In this document: positions 28,301 to 36,080 of the stretch, one piece after another
How the letters are laid out: every line of letters begins with the position of its first letter
How positions within the stretch are numbered: the stretch's first letter is position 1
Program-made: the position numbers and the translations under genes
NCBI GenBank assembly: GCA_965284645.1
Contig: OZ260106.1
Coordinates: 1,178,001 to 1,242,000 of the forward strand
DNA length: 64,000 nucleotides
From: JAIBAJ01 sp965284645
Lineage (GTDB): Bacteria > Bacteroidota > Bacteroidia > JAIBAJ01
Reading direction: 5' to 3'
The notes under the pieces: generated by a model
What the model was told of the DNA's origin: nothing
Seen by the model: only the letters and a program-made list of their open reading frames with translations
Databases searched by the model: none

Positions 28301-28949
28301 CATAATGCGAATCGTTCGAAGCAATAATTGGCACTTTATATTTCCGGGCAAACTTAATAAGCACTTCATTCACCCTATCCTGCTCAGCCATGCCATGTCG
28401 TTGTACCTCCACAAAATAATCTTCACCAAATTGCTCCAGCCACCATTGAAAAACCTTTTCGCCTTCTTCTTCTCCCTTCCGCAGAATGGTTTGGGGCACT
28501 TCGGCTCCTATGCAGCAGGTAGTAGCAATTAAACCTTCTTTGTATTGAAGTATCAATTCTTTGTCGATACGGGGATATTTGCTGTACAATCCTTCGATAT
28601 AGCCCAGCGAGCAAAGTTTTACCAGGTTTTTATACCCAATTTCGTTTTTAGCCAGTAGCAATTGGTGGTTTCTCCGGTCTTTTTGATCCTTCGTAAATTG
28701 CTTACGGGTGCGGTCTTCCACCACATAAAATTCACAGCCAACAATAGGTTTCACAGCCGGCGTGCCATCCTCTTTTTTATGCTTTCCAGCTTCAGCCACA
28801 AATTGAAAAACCCCAAACATATTGCCATGGTCGGTTATCGCCATGCCGCGCATTCCATCCTTGGCCGCCTTTTTGAAAAGTTTGGAAATTTCAGCCGCCC
28901 CGTCGAGCAGACTGAATTGGGTATGGCAATGCAAGTGATTGAAAGTCAT
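25344..28949 (-). CDS. dnaE: DNA polymerase III alpha subunit
   Basis: 1201 residues from the ATG at 28947-28949; the longer open frame to 29012 is not needed and lies in the promoter region. The N-terminal PHP domain begins HLHCHTQFSLLDG. The C-family polymerase core has GPGRGSAAGS and the catalytic-Asp segment PDIDTDFDDEGR (about 417-429). The helix-hairpin-helix region and a C-terminal OB-fold (GGIITMVEHRTTKTGKPFGK) follow. It is the replicative polymerase catalytic subunit and appears intact. A -7 box at 29010-29017 precedes it. Confidence 0.97.
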   Translation of the reverse strand: MTFNHLHCHTQFSLLDGAAEISKLFKKAAKDGMRGMAITDHGNMFGVFQFVAEAGKHKKEDGTPAVKPIVGCEFYVVEDRTRKQFTKDQKDRRNHQLLLAKNEIGYKNLVKLCSLGYIEGLYSKYPRIDKELILQYKEGLIATTCCIGAEVPQTILRKGEEEGEKVFQWWLEQFGEDYFVEVQRHGMAEQDRVNEVLIKFARKYKVPIIASNDSHYVDQEDWNAHDILLCLNTGEKQATPKIKEFADDDVSVKGKRFAFFNDQFYFKTTQEMEKLFSDIPEAVDNTNIIVDRVEHLKLKKDILLPFYEIPTGFVNQDDYLHYLTLEGAKQRYGELLPESVRERLDFELNTIKIMGFAGYFLIVSDFIRAGRDLGVLIGPGRGSAAGSAVAYCIGITNIDPIKYNLLFERFLNPDRKSMPDIDTDFDDEGRQKVIDYVIQKYGRNQVAQIVTYGTMAARSSIKDVARVLDLPLAESNMLAKYVPEKPGITLARVMNAPMSGSGSLEDKEQLGADDLEGVRKIREIALGKDLQAEVIKEALKLEGSVRNTGVHAAGLIIAPDDLTNIIPVATAKDTGMLVTQFEGNVIEDAGVIKMDFLGLKTLTIIKDALHMIEQNHGVKIDIDYIPLDDKKTFELYQFGDTNGTFQFESDGMQKYLKDLKPDKFEDLIAMNALYRPGPLAYIPTFIKRKHGKEPIVYDLPEMEEHLKETYGITVYQEQVMLLSQKLGNFSKGDADVLRKAMGKKQKETLDKMKIKFMDGAKANGHDLEICEKVWTDWEAFAQYAFNKSHSTCYAFVAYQTAYLKAHYPAEYMAAVLTNNSANLEKITFFMDECKKMGIPVKGPDVNESHTIFSVNMKGEIRFSLSAVKGVGEAAMIDMIEERKKGQFASVYDFVERVNLRTVNKKNLEALAQAGALDSFGIERHAFFASEDGGQTNFIEKLIRYGNSLHESNQQTGASLFGGEDQVEINKPAQPKSDSWGRLEELKREKEMIGIYLSGHPLDDFKIELQYFCTPGIKLNDISTDLKPFKGKDLLIGGIITMVEHRTTKTGKPFGKFKLEDYEGFVEFTLWSEDYLKFRNYLMESLFVAVKCQVRQRNWGNDPSGENLELKVLNIGLLDQLKETQNKVLTLTLPVESLDEAVLETIVESVTLHKGNNQLRINFIESESNTRLDTFSRKFKVDLNNDLIKVFTNLPNATWDLN

Positions 28950-29009
28950 GTGGCTATCGTAATTTTCGTGGAATCGGAAAAGCCAAAGAAGAAGCCTTGG
29001 TCCGATTTT

Positions 29010-29017
29010 CAAAAGTA
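29010..29017 (-). promoter_or_regulatory. -7 promoter box TACTTTTG for dnaE
   Basis: Exact TAnnTTTG match on the minus strand, about 60 bases upstream of the dnaE ATG. Confidence 0.55.
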
Positions 29018-29139
29018 GGGAGAATAACGGGTTTTTGTGGAGGTGTTGAAAAATTTGGGTCTACGTATTTTCAATGGACTAAATCCGGTAGCTGGGCTTA
29101 AAGTACACGATGGTTTGAGGAGGACTAGGGATAAAAAAC

Positions 29140-29345
29140 AGTTGGCGGGCCCCCTTCCGCCCAAAACCAGTAGTGCTTGAATTTAGGTTTTTGCCATGGG
29201 CGTTCGGGTCACGCTATCCACTGCAAGTCCTCAGCTGGCCTCCGTTTCCCTCCGTCCAGCTTCCGGGCTTTACGTTCCTATCGTTGCCCGGGGTTCTTCG
29301 TGCCCGGGTGTAGGTGAAGTATTTCAGTTTTGCTTTCCATGTCTG
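29140..29345 (+). repeat. GC-rich dispersed repeat, copy 5 (divergent core)
   Basis: Starts TGGCGGGCCCCCTTCCGCC like copy 1 and ends GGTTCTTCGTGCCCGGGTGT like copy 2. The central core is diverged (CTCAGCTGGCCTCCGTTTCC). It lies directly upstream of an intact MITE. Confidence 0.75.
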
Positions 29346-29363
29346 GTTTTTGTGCTGGTTTAA

Positions 29364-29509
29364 CCCAGATAACGCATTAAAAATGCATAAACGATTAACC
29401 AGTTGTAAATCAATCTGTTTATCCAAATTGATAACAACTGCTAAATCGGGGTAAACCCAACTAAATCAAGTAGTTCGGATTAATAAATCCTCCTATTGAT
29501 TAATTTGGG
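29364..29509 (-). mobile_element. MITE-like 146-bp element, copy C
   Basis: Reverse-oriented intact copy, from CCCAGATAACGC to TTAATTTGGG, flanked by the 5-bp duplication TTTAA at 29359-29363 and 29510-29514. It has a handful of substitutions relative to copies A and B. It ends 39 bases before the -7 box of the aspartate kinase gene, so it forms that gene's upstream region. Confidence 0.85.
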
Positions 29510-29548
29510 TTTAAAATTCAAAAACAGCCTAAGCAAGCCTCGCCCAAC

Positions 29549-29556
29549 TATCTTTG
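29549..29556 (+). promoter_or_regulatory. -7 promoter box TATCTTTG for aspartate kinase
   Basis: Exact TAnnTTTG match 20 bases upstream of the ATG at 29577. The -33 region would fall within about 15 bases of the MITE end. Confidence 0.65.
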
Positions 29557-29576
29557 CAACCTCAATTTCCATAGCT

Positions 29577-30848
29577 ATGCAGTTGTTTAAGTTCGGTGGT
29601 GCCTCGGTAAAAGATGCCCAAGGGGTTCGAAACCTAGGCCGTATTGTGCGTGATTTTTCGTCCAAACCTTTGCTTATCGTGGTATCGGCCATGGGCAAAA
29701 CTACCAATGCCTTGGAAAAGGTGGCCCAAGCTTTTTTCTATAAAAATGGCGATGCCCAAGCTTTGTTGGAAACCATCAAACAATCGCATTTGACCATCGT
29801 GAAAGAACTTTTTCCTGCAGGCAACGAAGGTATTTATGCGGAGCTAGACGAGTGTTTTGCTGCCGTAGCATGGAACCTAGAAGATGAACCTATTAAGGAA
29901 TACGACTTCGAGTACGATCAAATTGTGTCCTTGGGTGAACTGGTGTCGACCAAAATTATTGCTGCTTTTCTTCAGCAAGAAGGTCTGCCTTGCGAATGGT
30001 TAGATGCCCGCGACTATGTTAGAACTGATGATACTTGGCGTGAGGGTCGTATCGATTGGAAGGAAACCCAAGCGGCTATTGATCAAAACCTGGTACCAAA
30101 ATTAAATGCTAATCCCAATTTTGTGGGTGTGGTGCAAGGTTTTGTAGGGGTTACCTCCGAAAACTATACCACCACTTTGGGTCGTGAAGGTTCGGATTAT
30201 ACTGCTTCAATATTCGCCTATTGCCTCAATGCCCAAAGCGTAACCATTTGGAAAGATGTGCCTGGTGTATTAAATGCAGATCCCAAATACTTTTCCGGTA
30301 CGGTGATGCTCAACCAAATTTCCTTCGAAGATGCGATTGAATTGGCCTATTATGGTGCAGGGGTTATCCATCCCAAAACCATTCAGCCGATCAAAAATAA
30401 AAATATTCCCTTGTATGTCAAATCGTTCATCCATCCCGAAAATACAGGTACGGTAATCAATGCTGAGCCTAATCCTTTGCCGGTTCCTTCTTTTATCTCC
30501 AAACCAAATCAGGTGTTGATTTCCATCACCAGCCGCGATTTCTCCTTTATTATGGAAGATCACTTAGCCGCGATTTTCAGTCTGTTTGCCTCCAAAGGGG
30601 TAAAGATCAATTTTATGCAAAATTCGGCCGTAAGCTTTTCGGTCTGTGTAACCTGGGATGAGTTCAAAATTCCAGAAATTGTGAAAGAGTTGGAAAAAGC
30701 TTTTAATGTTTCTCAGCAAAGCAAGGTTGAATTATTAACCATACGCTACTACAACCAAAGCACACTGAACAAGCTGTTGTCGGGCAAAATCCTCCTCTTG
30801 GAAAGCAAAGCTGGTGAAACTATTCAAATTGTAACCAAAGGTATTTAG
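29577..30848 (+). CDS. aspartate kinase
   Basis: 423 residues from the ATG at 29577 (the open frame reaches back into the MITE, but the promoter box and the family start support this ATG). The kinase domain starts MQLFKFGGASVKDAQGV. The substrate and nucleotide segments GREGSDYTASIFAYCL and WKDVPGVLNADPKYF are present. ACT-type regulatory repeats occupy about 300-423. It phosphorylates aspartate as the first step to lysine, methionine and threonine. It has no fused homoserine dehydrogenase. ACT domains imply end-product feedback. Confidence 0.93.
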   Translation: MQLFKFGGASVKDAQGVRNLGRIVRDFSSKPLLIVVSAMGKTTNALEKVAQAFFYKNGDAQALLETIKQSHLTIVKELFPAGNEGIYAELDECFAAVAWNLEDEPIKEYDFEYDQIVSLGELVSTKIIAAFLQQEGLPCEWLDARDYVRTDDTWREGRIDWKETQAAIDQNLVPKLNANPNFVGVVQGFVGVTSENYTTTLGREGSDYTASIFAYCLNAQSVTIWKDVPGVLNADPKYFSGTVMLNQISFEDAIELAYYGAGVIHPKTIQPIKNKNIPLYVKSFIHPENTGTVINAEPNPLPVPSFISKPNQVLISITSRDFSFIMEDHLAAIFSLFASKGVKINFMQNSAVSFSVCVTWDEFKIPEIVKELEKAFNVSQQSKVELLTIRYYNQSTLNKLLSGKILLLESKAGETIQIVTKGI

Positions 30849-30995
30849 TAGCGAATGGGGAATAGGGGGGAGGTTAATGGTTAAAAGGGAATGGCGAATG
30901 GCGAATGGGGAATAGGGGGAGGTTAATTGTTAATGGTTAATAGGGAATGGCGAATGGGGAATAGGGGGAGGTTAATGGTTAATTGTTATTAGGGG
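30849..30995. repeat. tandem low-complexity repeat
   Basis: Units built from GGGAATGGCGAATGGGGAAT and AGGGGGAGGTTAATGGTTAA repeated about three times. No coding signal. The phrase TTAATGGTTAATTGTTATT recurs downstream of sdhA (40954-40972). Confidence 0.8.
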
Positions 30996-31035
30996 AATTC
31001 ACCGTACAACCTTTTCCGCCAGGAAAAAAAATCAG

Positions 31036-31400
31036 TGTTCCTCCGTTCAATCCGTTTCATCTGTGTACCAACCGTCAGTGAGAATCAGTTTAATCTGTTT
31101 CATCTGTGTACCAACCTTTTCATCTGTGTACCAACCGTCAGTGAGAATCAGTTTAATCTGTTTCATCTGTGTACCATCCATCTGTGAGAATCAGTATAAT
31201 CTGTTTCATCTGTGTACCAACCTTTTCATCTGTGTACCAACCGTCAGTGAGAATCAGTTTAATCTGTTTCATCTGTGTACCATCCATCTGTGAGAATCAG
31301 TATAATCTGTTTCTTCTGTGTACCAACCTTTTCCTCAATGTACCAACCTTTTCCTCAGTGTACCAACCTTTTCCTCAGTGTACCAACCTCTCCGCTAAAA
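31036..31400. repeat. tandem repeat array with higher-order unit
   Basis: Built from phrases GAATCAGTTTAATCTGTTTC, ATCTGTGTACCAACC and TTTTCCTCAGTGTACCAACC. A larger unit of about 105 bases is repeated, then short 21-base units. It stays open in one frame by chance of its period. It lies downstream of the TolC-like gene and aspartate kinase, both of which point towards it. Confidence 0.8.
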
Positions 31401-31452
31401 GCATATCCATCTTAAAAATCAGCGTTCCAATCAACCAGCGTCCCCATAAATC

Positions 31453-32844
31453 CTACCATTCATACCCCAAATCTCCTCTTACATACACCAATTCAAACAC
31501 ACCTTTTATAAATTTCACCCGGTATTCAGCCAATTTCAACTCGGCATCCATCCAGCGACTTTCCCTTGTATTCAAAAGGAAAAGACTGCTTTCACCCGAA
31601 TCAAACTTGAGCTTCTCGGCTGCCAAAAGCTGCTTGTTGAGGCGGGCATTTTGTTCGGCATTGGCCAACTGTTCGGTTAAGAGGTTTAAGTTGCGTTGAA
31701 TAACATCTAGTTTCAGGTCCAATTCATTCTTTTTGTTGTTGAGTTCAAGTTCGTTGTTTTTCAGACTCAACTTGGCAATTTTGTAGTCGTTTCGGGCCGT
31801 TCGAAGCAACAATGGCATCGCGAAATTCATGCCCCATTTGTAATTATTGGTATTGAAGTAAGCATTGGCCGAAGGGGAATTTCCCAGAAAATTGTATTTA
31901 ATATCCAGTTTGGGTTTAATTAATTCGGCTCTCCATTTTTTCTCTACTTCCAACACCTTTTGGTAGGCTTCATACTTTTTTACCTCGGGGTTCGAAAATT
32001 GTCCGGCCATCTGGGTTTTAAGGTAATGACCTTTTACCCATTCAAAGTATTGCTCCAGAGTGTCTCTTTGTTGCATCAAACCACGGAAGGATTGGGTTTG
32101 GTTATCGCCCATCCAATTTTGGGATTGAAGGTAGTTTTCTACTTTGTTTAAATCCATTTGCACCGATTGCAATTGTAGTACCCTGCTTTGGTAGAGAATA
32201 AAGGCTTCAACCGAATCAATGGCGGCATTTTCGCCTATCTCGGTTAAGGATTTAATTCCCATAAACCGCTGCTGGGCCAACTCCAAGAAATAGCGGCTCA
32301 AACTGAATTCCTTTAAGGTGAAAATCCATTCGAAGTAGGCTGTTGTGGCTTGAAAAAGCAATTCGTTCTGAAGTCGCATTTTCTCAGCATCGTAATACTT
32401 TTCGTACCCTTCTGCTTTCAACACTTCAACCCTTCGCTTATCAATAAAAAGTCCTTGTCCTAAGGCTGTTTCAATTCCTAAAAAGGGTAATCCTCCCTTG
32501 GGCGTTTTCTCTTCGGGGTTCAAAAATACCCCTTGGGCAAATCCATAACCAGCCGAAAGGTATTGGGCCGCATACAGGGGTTGTTTTACCTGCATGTTCA
32601 ATACGGAATAGTAGTTCTTGTTGTCGAAGTATTTATTATCGTATTCACCGCTAATAAAAGGGTCAAAACCCCCTTGAGCCGACTTTTTAGCCAGTCGTCC
32701 CATTTCGCCTACATTGTTGGCCTTTTGAAACAGGGGATGATTGCTTTTTATGCGTTCCAAAAAGCTTTTAAAGCCAATAGTATCCTGGGCTTTGCCCACC
32801 ATTGAAAAGCCAAGCAACAGGAAGAAAAGAAGTTTACTTTTCAT
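31453..32844 (-). CDS. TolC-family outer-membrane efflux protein
   Basis: 463 residues. A signal peptide (MKSKLLFFLLLGFSMVGKAQ) is followed by two long alpha-helical repeats typical of TolC channels (about 30-250 and 270-450), with helices such as KNELDLKLDVIQRNLNLLTE and a C-terminal ELKLAEYRVKFIKGVFELVY. It should form the outer-membrane and periplasmic duct of an exporter. The start overlaps by 11 bases the stop of the permease-adaptor fusion gene, so the two are made together as a tripartite system. Confidence 0.88.
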   Translation of the reverse strand: MKSKLLFFLLLGFSMVGKAQDTIGFKSFLERIKSNHPLFQKANNVGEMGRLAKKSAQGGFDPFISGEYDNKYFDNKNYYSVLNMQVKQPLYAAQYLSAGYGFAQGVFLNPEEKTPKGGLPFLGIETALGQGLFIDKRRVEVLKAEGYEKYYDAEKMRLQNELLFQATTAYFEWIFTLKEFSLSRYFLELAQQRFMGIKSLTEIGENAAIDSVEAFILYQSRVLQLQSVQMDLNKVENYLQSQNWMGDNQTQSFRGLMQQRDTLEQYFEWVKGHYLKTQMAGQFSNPEVKKYEAYQKVLEVEKKWRAELIKPKLDIKYNFLGNSPSANAYFNTNNYKWGMNFAMPLLLRTARNDYKIAKLSLKNNELELNNKKNELDLKLDVIQRNLNLLTEQLANAEQNARLNKQLLAAEKLKFDSGESSLFLLNTRESRWMDAELKLAEYRVKFIKGVFELVYVRGDLGYEW

Positions 32845-35131
32845 TTTTCGCCTCCTTTTGCGGTTTGCCTAAATTTTGTGCTTTGTAAAACTCAGGCGGG
32901 AATCCATTGATATTTCGCCACAATTCGTACACTACCGGAACCTCTTGCAACAAGAAAATACCTTTCACCCCACTACCTACTTGGATGCTGTATGGCCATT
33001 CCTCTTTGTCTTTTTTAGCCAAAACCCTAAATTTACCATTGGCCGATATAACGCGGTCAACCGATACCACCGTTGCTTGGTAAGTACCAAAACTGATACC
33101 GGGCCAACCCGAAAATACAAAGGCAGGCCATCCATCGAAGGTGATTTGGATTTTTTGGTTGTTTTGCACCAAGGGCAGATCCATCGGCTCGATGTACAAT
33201 TCAATAGAGTAGCTTCCACTGCTAGGTACAAAACTTACCAAGGCTTCACCTTCCTTAGTGAGGTCGCCTACCCCTTGTTTGAAGGTGCGGGTTACATAAC
33301 CATCTTGCGGACAAAGCACATAGTAAAATCCATTTCGGATGCTATAATTCGAAAGTTGGTTTTGCATTTTTGTCAATCCAGCCTCGGCATCGTAAAGCGT
33401 AGATAAGGTCGAGAACTTGTCCGATTCGGCTTTCATCAATTTTTCATTGTATTCTTGCTTTACTGAGTTAAGTTCAATTAAGGCATTGGTCAATTCGTTT
33501 TTGGCAATCATTAGTTTGTTTTCTGCCTCCACTACTTTGGCATACCCATCCTGCAAGCGGGCTTTCCTGTTTTCGTAGTCGGTTTTGGAGATAACACCTT
33601 TGCTTAGCAAGGATTCAAACCGTTGGAACTGCTCGGTGGTGATTTTATAATTATTGGCTATAGAAGCATAGGAAGCGCTATCCGACCTTACCTTTGATTG
33701 CAATTGGCTTACCTTGTTTTTGGCTTGCGACATTTTTAAAGGGAATGCCTTGTTAATGGCATCAATCTGGGCATCGATGGCGTTTATTTTGCTTTCGTAC
33801 GACTGAATGGCCGATTCTTTTGATTTTACCTGTGATTGGGTTCTTTCTACCAATTTGGGGTCCATATAATCTTCCTTTATCTCGGAAATGAGAGCCAAGG
33901 TATCGCCCTTTTTCAAGAAATCGCCTTCCTTAATATACCATTTTTCAATACGCCCTGAAATTCGGGAGGTTATGTTCTGTGGCCTGTCAGTTGGACTTAA
34001 GGTCGTAACTGCACCTTCCGATTGTATGGTTTGATTCCAAGGTAAAAACAAAACAATAATGCAAGCCCCACCTATGGTATAAAGTATGGTTTTTATCTTT
34101 TTGGAATAGGTATGGTTGTATATTCTTGCAATCAGTTTGTTGTGCAGTTCCTCATAATGTTTATGGGTTTTATAATCTTCATTCTGGTCGAGCTCAAGCA
34201 CTTGGTAAAGTTTTTCGGTAGCTGTAACTACATCATAAATAGTACGCAACTCTACCACAATTTTTTCCACGCCATTGATAATCAAAACGACCAATACCTC
34301 GGCTGCTACAAATTGACCGATATTCAGAAAGCCCCATTGAACAAACAGTACTCCCACCAATAATACCAAGGCTGTAAAAAGCACCTTGAACATCAAAATG
34401 CTTTTAAACTGATATTCCAATACTTGGTAATTCTTGGTTTTGTTGTCAATATAATGTCCCAATTTTTGCTCTGTTTCATGGAATACAAATTCTGGACTGA
34501 AGGTTTTATCGTGGTTTTTGAGTCCGATAAACAAGTTTTGAAGCCAATCCACAAATTGATATTTGCGCTTTGATTCGTTTAAACTTGCTTCCAAGGAGCG
34601 TTGACCATAATACCTTAATAAGAAATAGTACAAAATGGCCACGATTAGCGTAAACATTAAAAATAGCGGACTATAGGCCGAAAGAATCAATAAACAAAGA
34701 ATAATACTTACTACGGCAAATGAAATATCGGTGAGTATTTTGGTAAGTCCTTTCTGCAAGGTTAGTACATCAAAGAATTGGTTGATTTTGCTAGGCAAAT
34801 ATTCGTTGAGGTATAAATCAGGACGTAGGTGGGATATTTTCTCAGAGAATTTAACCCCAAAAAACACCAAAAGACTTTGTTGAATGGTTTCATTGAGCCG
34901 CATTTGCCACAGTTGAAATGCGGACACGAATACCAAACAGAGTACCGTAAGTCCGCACAACAAGAAAAGCGAAGCCGATAATTTACCGGTCATCGTGTAG
35001 GTAATCACCGCTTGAATACCTAGCGGGACAGCCACATAAAACAAGCCTTGCAATGCCGAAAGCAAATAAATTCTTCGGATATTTTGACCAAGTGGTTTGA
35101 GCAGCGTAAGCAGTTGTTGAAATGGATTCAT
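32834..35131 (-). CDS. fusion of ABC exporter membrane domain and HlyD-family adaptor, no ATPase domain
   Basis: 765 residues from the ATG at 35129-35131; a longer start at 35179 would fall inside the operator palindrome. Residues about 1-312 are an ABC type-1 exporter membrane domain (SALQGLFYVAVPLGIQAVIT ... GQFVAAEVLVVLIINGVEKI ... TIYDVVTATEKLYQVLEL). In ABC exporters a nucleotide-binding domain of about 220 residues follows this point. Here the chain goes, via about 30 residues, into an HlyD membrane-fusion protein: one membrane helix (about 348-364), a lipoyl half-motif (ISGRIEKWYIKEGDFLKKGD), a long coiled coil and a beta-barrel to residue 765. I see no Walker A, ABC signature or Walker B. 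The gene overlaps tolC and faces a tetR gene. Confidence 0.85.
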   Translation of the reverse strand: MNPFQQLLTLLKPLGQNIRRIYLLSALQGLFYVAVPLGIQAVITYTMTGKLSASLFLLCGLTVLCLVFVSAFQLWQMRLNETIQQSLLVFFGVKFSEKISHLRPDLYLNEYLPSKINQFFDVLTLQKGLTKILTDISFAVVSIILCLLILSAYSPLFLMFTLIVAILYYFLLRYYGQRSLEASLNESKRKYQFVDWLQNLFIGLKNHDKTFSPEFVFHETEQKLGHYIDNKTKNYQVLEYQFKSILMFKVLFTALVLLVGVLFVQWGFLNIGQFVAAEVLVVLIINGVEKIVVELRTIYDVVTATEKLYQVLELDQNEDYKTHKHYEELHNKLIARIYNHTYSKKIKTILYTIGGACIIVLFLPWNQTIQSEGAVTTLSPTDRPQNITSRISGRIEKWYIKEGDFLKKGDTLALISEIKEDYMDPKLVERTQSQVKSKESAIQSYESKINAIDAQIDAINKAFPLKMSQAKNKVSQLQSKVRSDSASYASIANNYKITTEQFQRFESLLSKGVISKTDYENRKARLQDGYAKVVEAENKLMIAKNELTNALIELNSVKQEYNEKLMKAESDKFSTLSTLYDAEAGLTKMQNQLSNYSIRNGFYYVLCPQDGYVTRTFKQGVGDLTKEGEALVSFVPSSGSYSIELYIEPMDLPLVQNNQKIQITFDGWPAFVFSGWPGISFGTYQATVVSVDRVISANGKFRVLAKKDKEEWPYSIQVGSGVKGIFLLQEVPVVYELWRNINGFPPEFYKAQNLGKPQKEAKNEK

Positions 35132-35137
35132 GGAGGG

Positions 35138-35145
35138 CAAAGGTA
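35138..35145 (-). promoter_or_regulatory. -7 promoter box TACCTTTG for the exporter operon
   Basis: Exact TAnnTTTG match on the minus strand only 6 bases upstream of the fusion-gene ATG, implying a very short or absent 5' leader. Confidence 0.6.
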
Positions 35146-35160
35146 ATGGCAAAATTGAAA

Positions 35161-35179
35161 ATGATAGTATTGCTATCAT
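35161..35179. promoter_or_regulatory. candidate TetR operator palindrome
   Basis: Perfect 7-bp arms ATGATAG and CTATCAT separated by 5 bases. It lies 16-34 bases upstream of the exporter -7 box, where the -33 element would be. A further half-site CTATCAT occurs at 35213-35219, near the tetR promoter. This is the expected arrangement for repression of both genes by the divergent TetR protein. Confidence 0.6.
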
Positions 35180-35227
35180 AAATAAATGTTAATATATCAT
35201 TTTTCGAACTTTGGCTATCATTTTTTA

Positions 35228-35235
35228 TATCTTTG
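35228..35235 (+). promoter_or_regulatory. -7 promoter box TATCTTTG for tetR
   Basis: Exact TAnnTTTG match 15 bases before the ATG at 35251. The alternative TTG start at 35233 is part of this box, so the ATG is preferred. Confidence 0.65.
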
Positions 35236-35250
35236 CAGCCTCAGAAGCCT

Positions 35251-35940
35251 ATGGAGTTTGAATTAAAGGTTCGAATGAATCACCAGTTGTATGTGCGCGA
35301 CCCCGAATCGACGGAGTTGGGTAGGCGCATTGTGCGGCAAAGTATCTTATTGATACAAGAGTTGGGATTCGAACAGTTTACGTTCAAAAAATTGGCCCAA
35401 TCCGTAAAGACAACCGAGGCTGGTATTTATAGGTATTTTGAAAACAAACACGTGCTATTGGTGTATCTTTTGGATTGGTATTGGACCGTTTTGCGCTACC
35501 AAATCCGGGTGAGGCTCAACAATGTTGACGATCCGGAACGCAGACTGAAACTGGTTATCCAATTACTGGTAGATTGGGGCTCTGATCCTTGGATGGAAGA
35601 CCCCATTCAGAAAAGTTTATACCAAATAGCCATTTCGGAAGGCAATAAAACCTATTTGACCAAGGATGTTGGATTAGATAACGGCAAACAATTTTTTAAA
35701 CCGTACAAAGATTTGTGCAACGATATTGCCCAGATCATGCAGGACCTCAAACCCTCTTTTCCATATGCACATTCCTTGTCCAGCACCTTGGTCGAAACTT
35801 CTCACCTCCAAAACTACTTTATGGAGAATTTGCCTTCCCTCACCGATTTTGGCAAGCAAAGCGATAAAATGCCCTTGATTCATTACCTGGAGCATTTGGT
35901 GTTTTCGGCTTTGTGCAATACGGAAGGCATTAAAAATTAG
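35251..35940 (+). CDS. TetR-family transcriptional regulator
   Basis: 229 residues from the ATG at 35251. The N-terminal helix-turn-helix is at about 42-64 (FTFKKLAQSVKTTEAGIYRY), followed by FENKHVLLVYLLDWYW typical of TetR proteins. The C-terminal ligand and dimer domain is not assigned. It is divergent from the permease-adaptor/TolC operon, with a 7-bp-arm palindrome between them. It probably represses that operon and itself and responds to an exported or related small molecule. Confidence 0.88.
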   Translation: MEFELKVRMNHQLYVRDPESTELGRRIVRQSILLIQELGFEQFTFKKLAQSVKTTEAGIYRYFENKHVLLVYLLDWYWTVLRYQIRVRLNNVDDPERRLKLVIQLLVDWGSDPWMEDPIQKSLYQIAISEGNKTYLTKDVGLDNGKQFFKPYKDLCNDIAQIMQDLKPSFPYAHSLSSTLVETSHLQNYFMENLPSLTDFGKQSDKMPLIHYLEHLVFSALCNTEGIKN

Positions 35941-36028
35941 GTAACAAATCAGTTTCTTTTCTTTTTCCAACTACCTACTATTACTGATTTCCTTCCTTTT
36001 AGACTAGGCAAGGAAGACTGAAATATGC

Positions 36029-36036
36029 TATGTTTG
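36029..36036 (+). promoter_or_regulatory. -7 promoter box TATGTTTG for the S41 peptidase gene
   Basis: Exact TAnnTTTG match 44 bases upstream of the ATG at 36081. Confidence 0.55.
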
Positions 36037-36080
36037 GGCAATAAATAAATCGAACAGGGGTTTTCCTTGGCTTTTTCTCC

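Noticed and set aside
29620..29640. GGGGTTCGAAACC, resembling a tRNA T-loop
   Set aside because: It lies inside the conserved aspartate kinase frame and no acceptor or anticodon stem fits around it.
31036..31400. Possible CRISPR array
   Set aside because: The repeats and the sequences between them recur together as larger units, with no unique spacers of constant length and no cas genes.
31063..31699. Two open frames rich in VYQPSVRISLICFICVP
   Set aside because: They are read-through of the tandem repeat, and the second one continues antisense into the TolC-like gene.
35132..35179. Longer N-terminus for the permease-adaptor fusion (start at 35179)
   Set aside because: The extra codons overlap the promoter box and operator palindrome; the ATG at 35129-35131 begins the conserved membrane domain.
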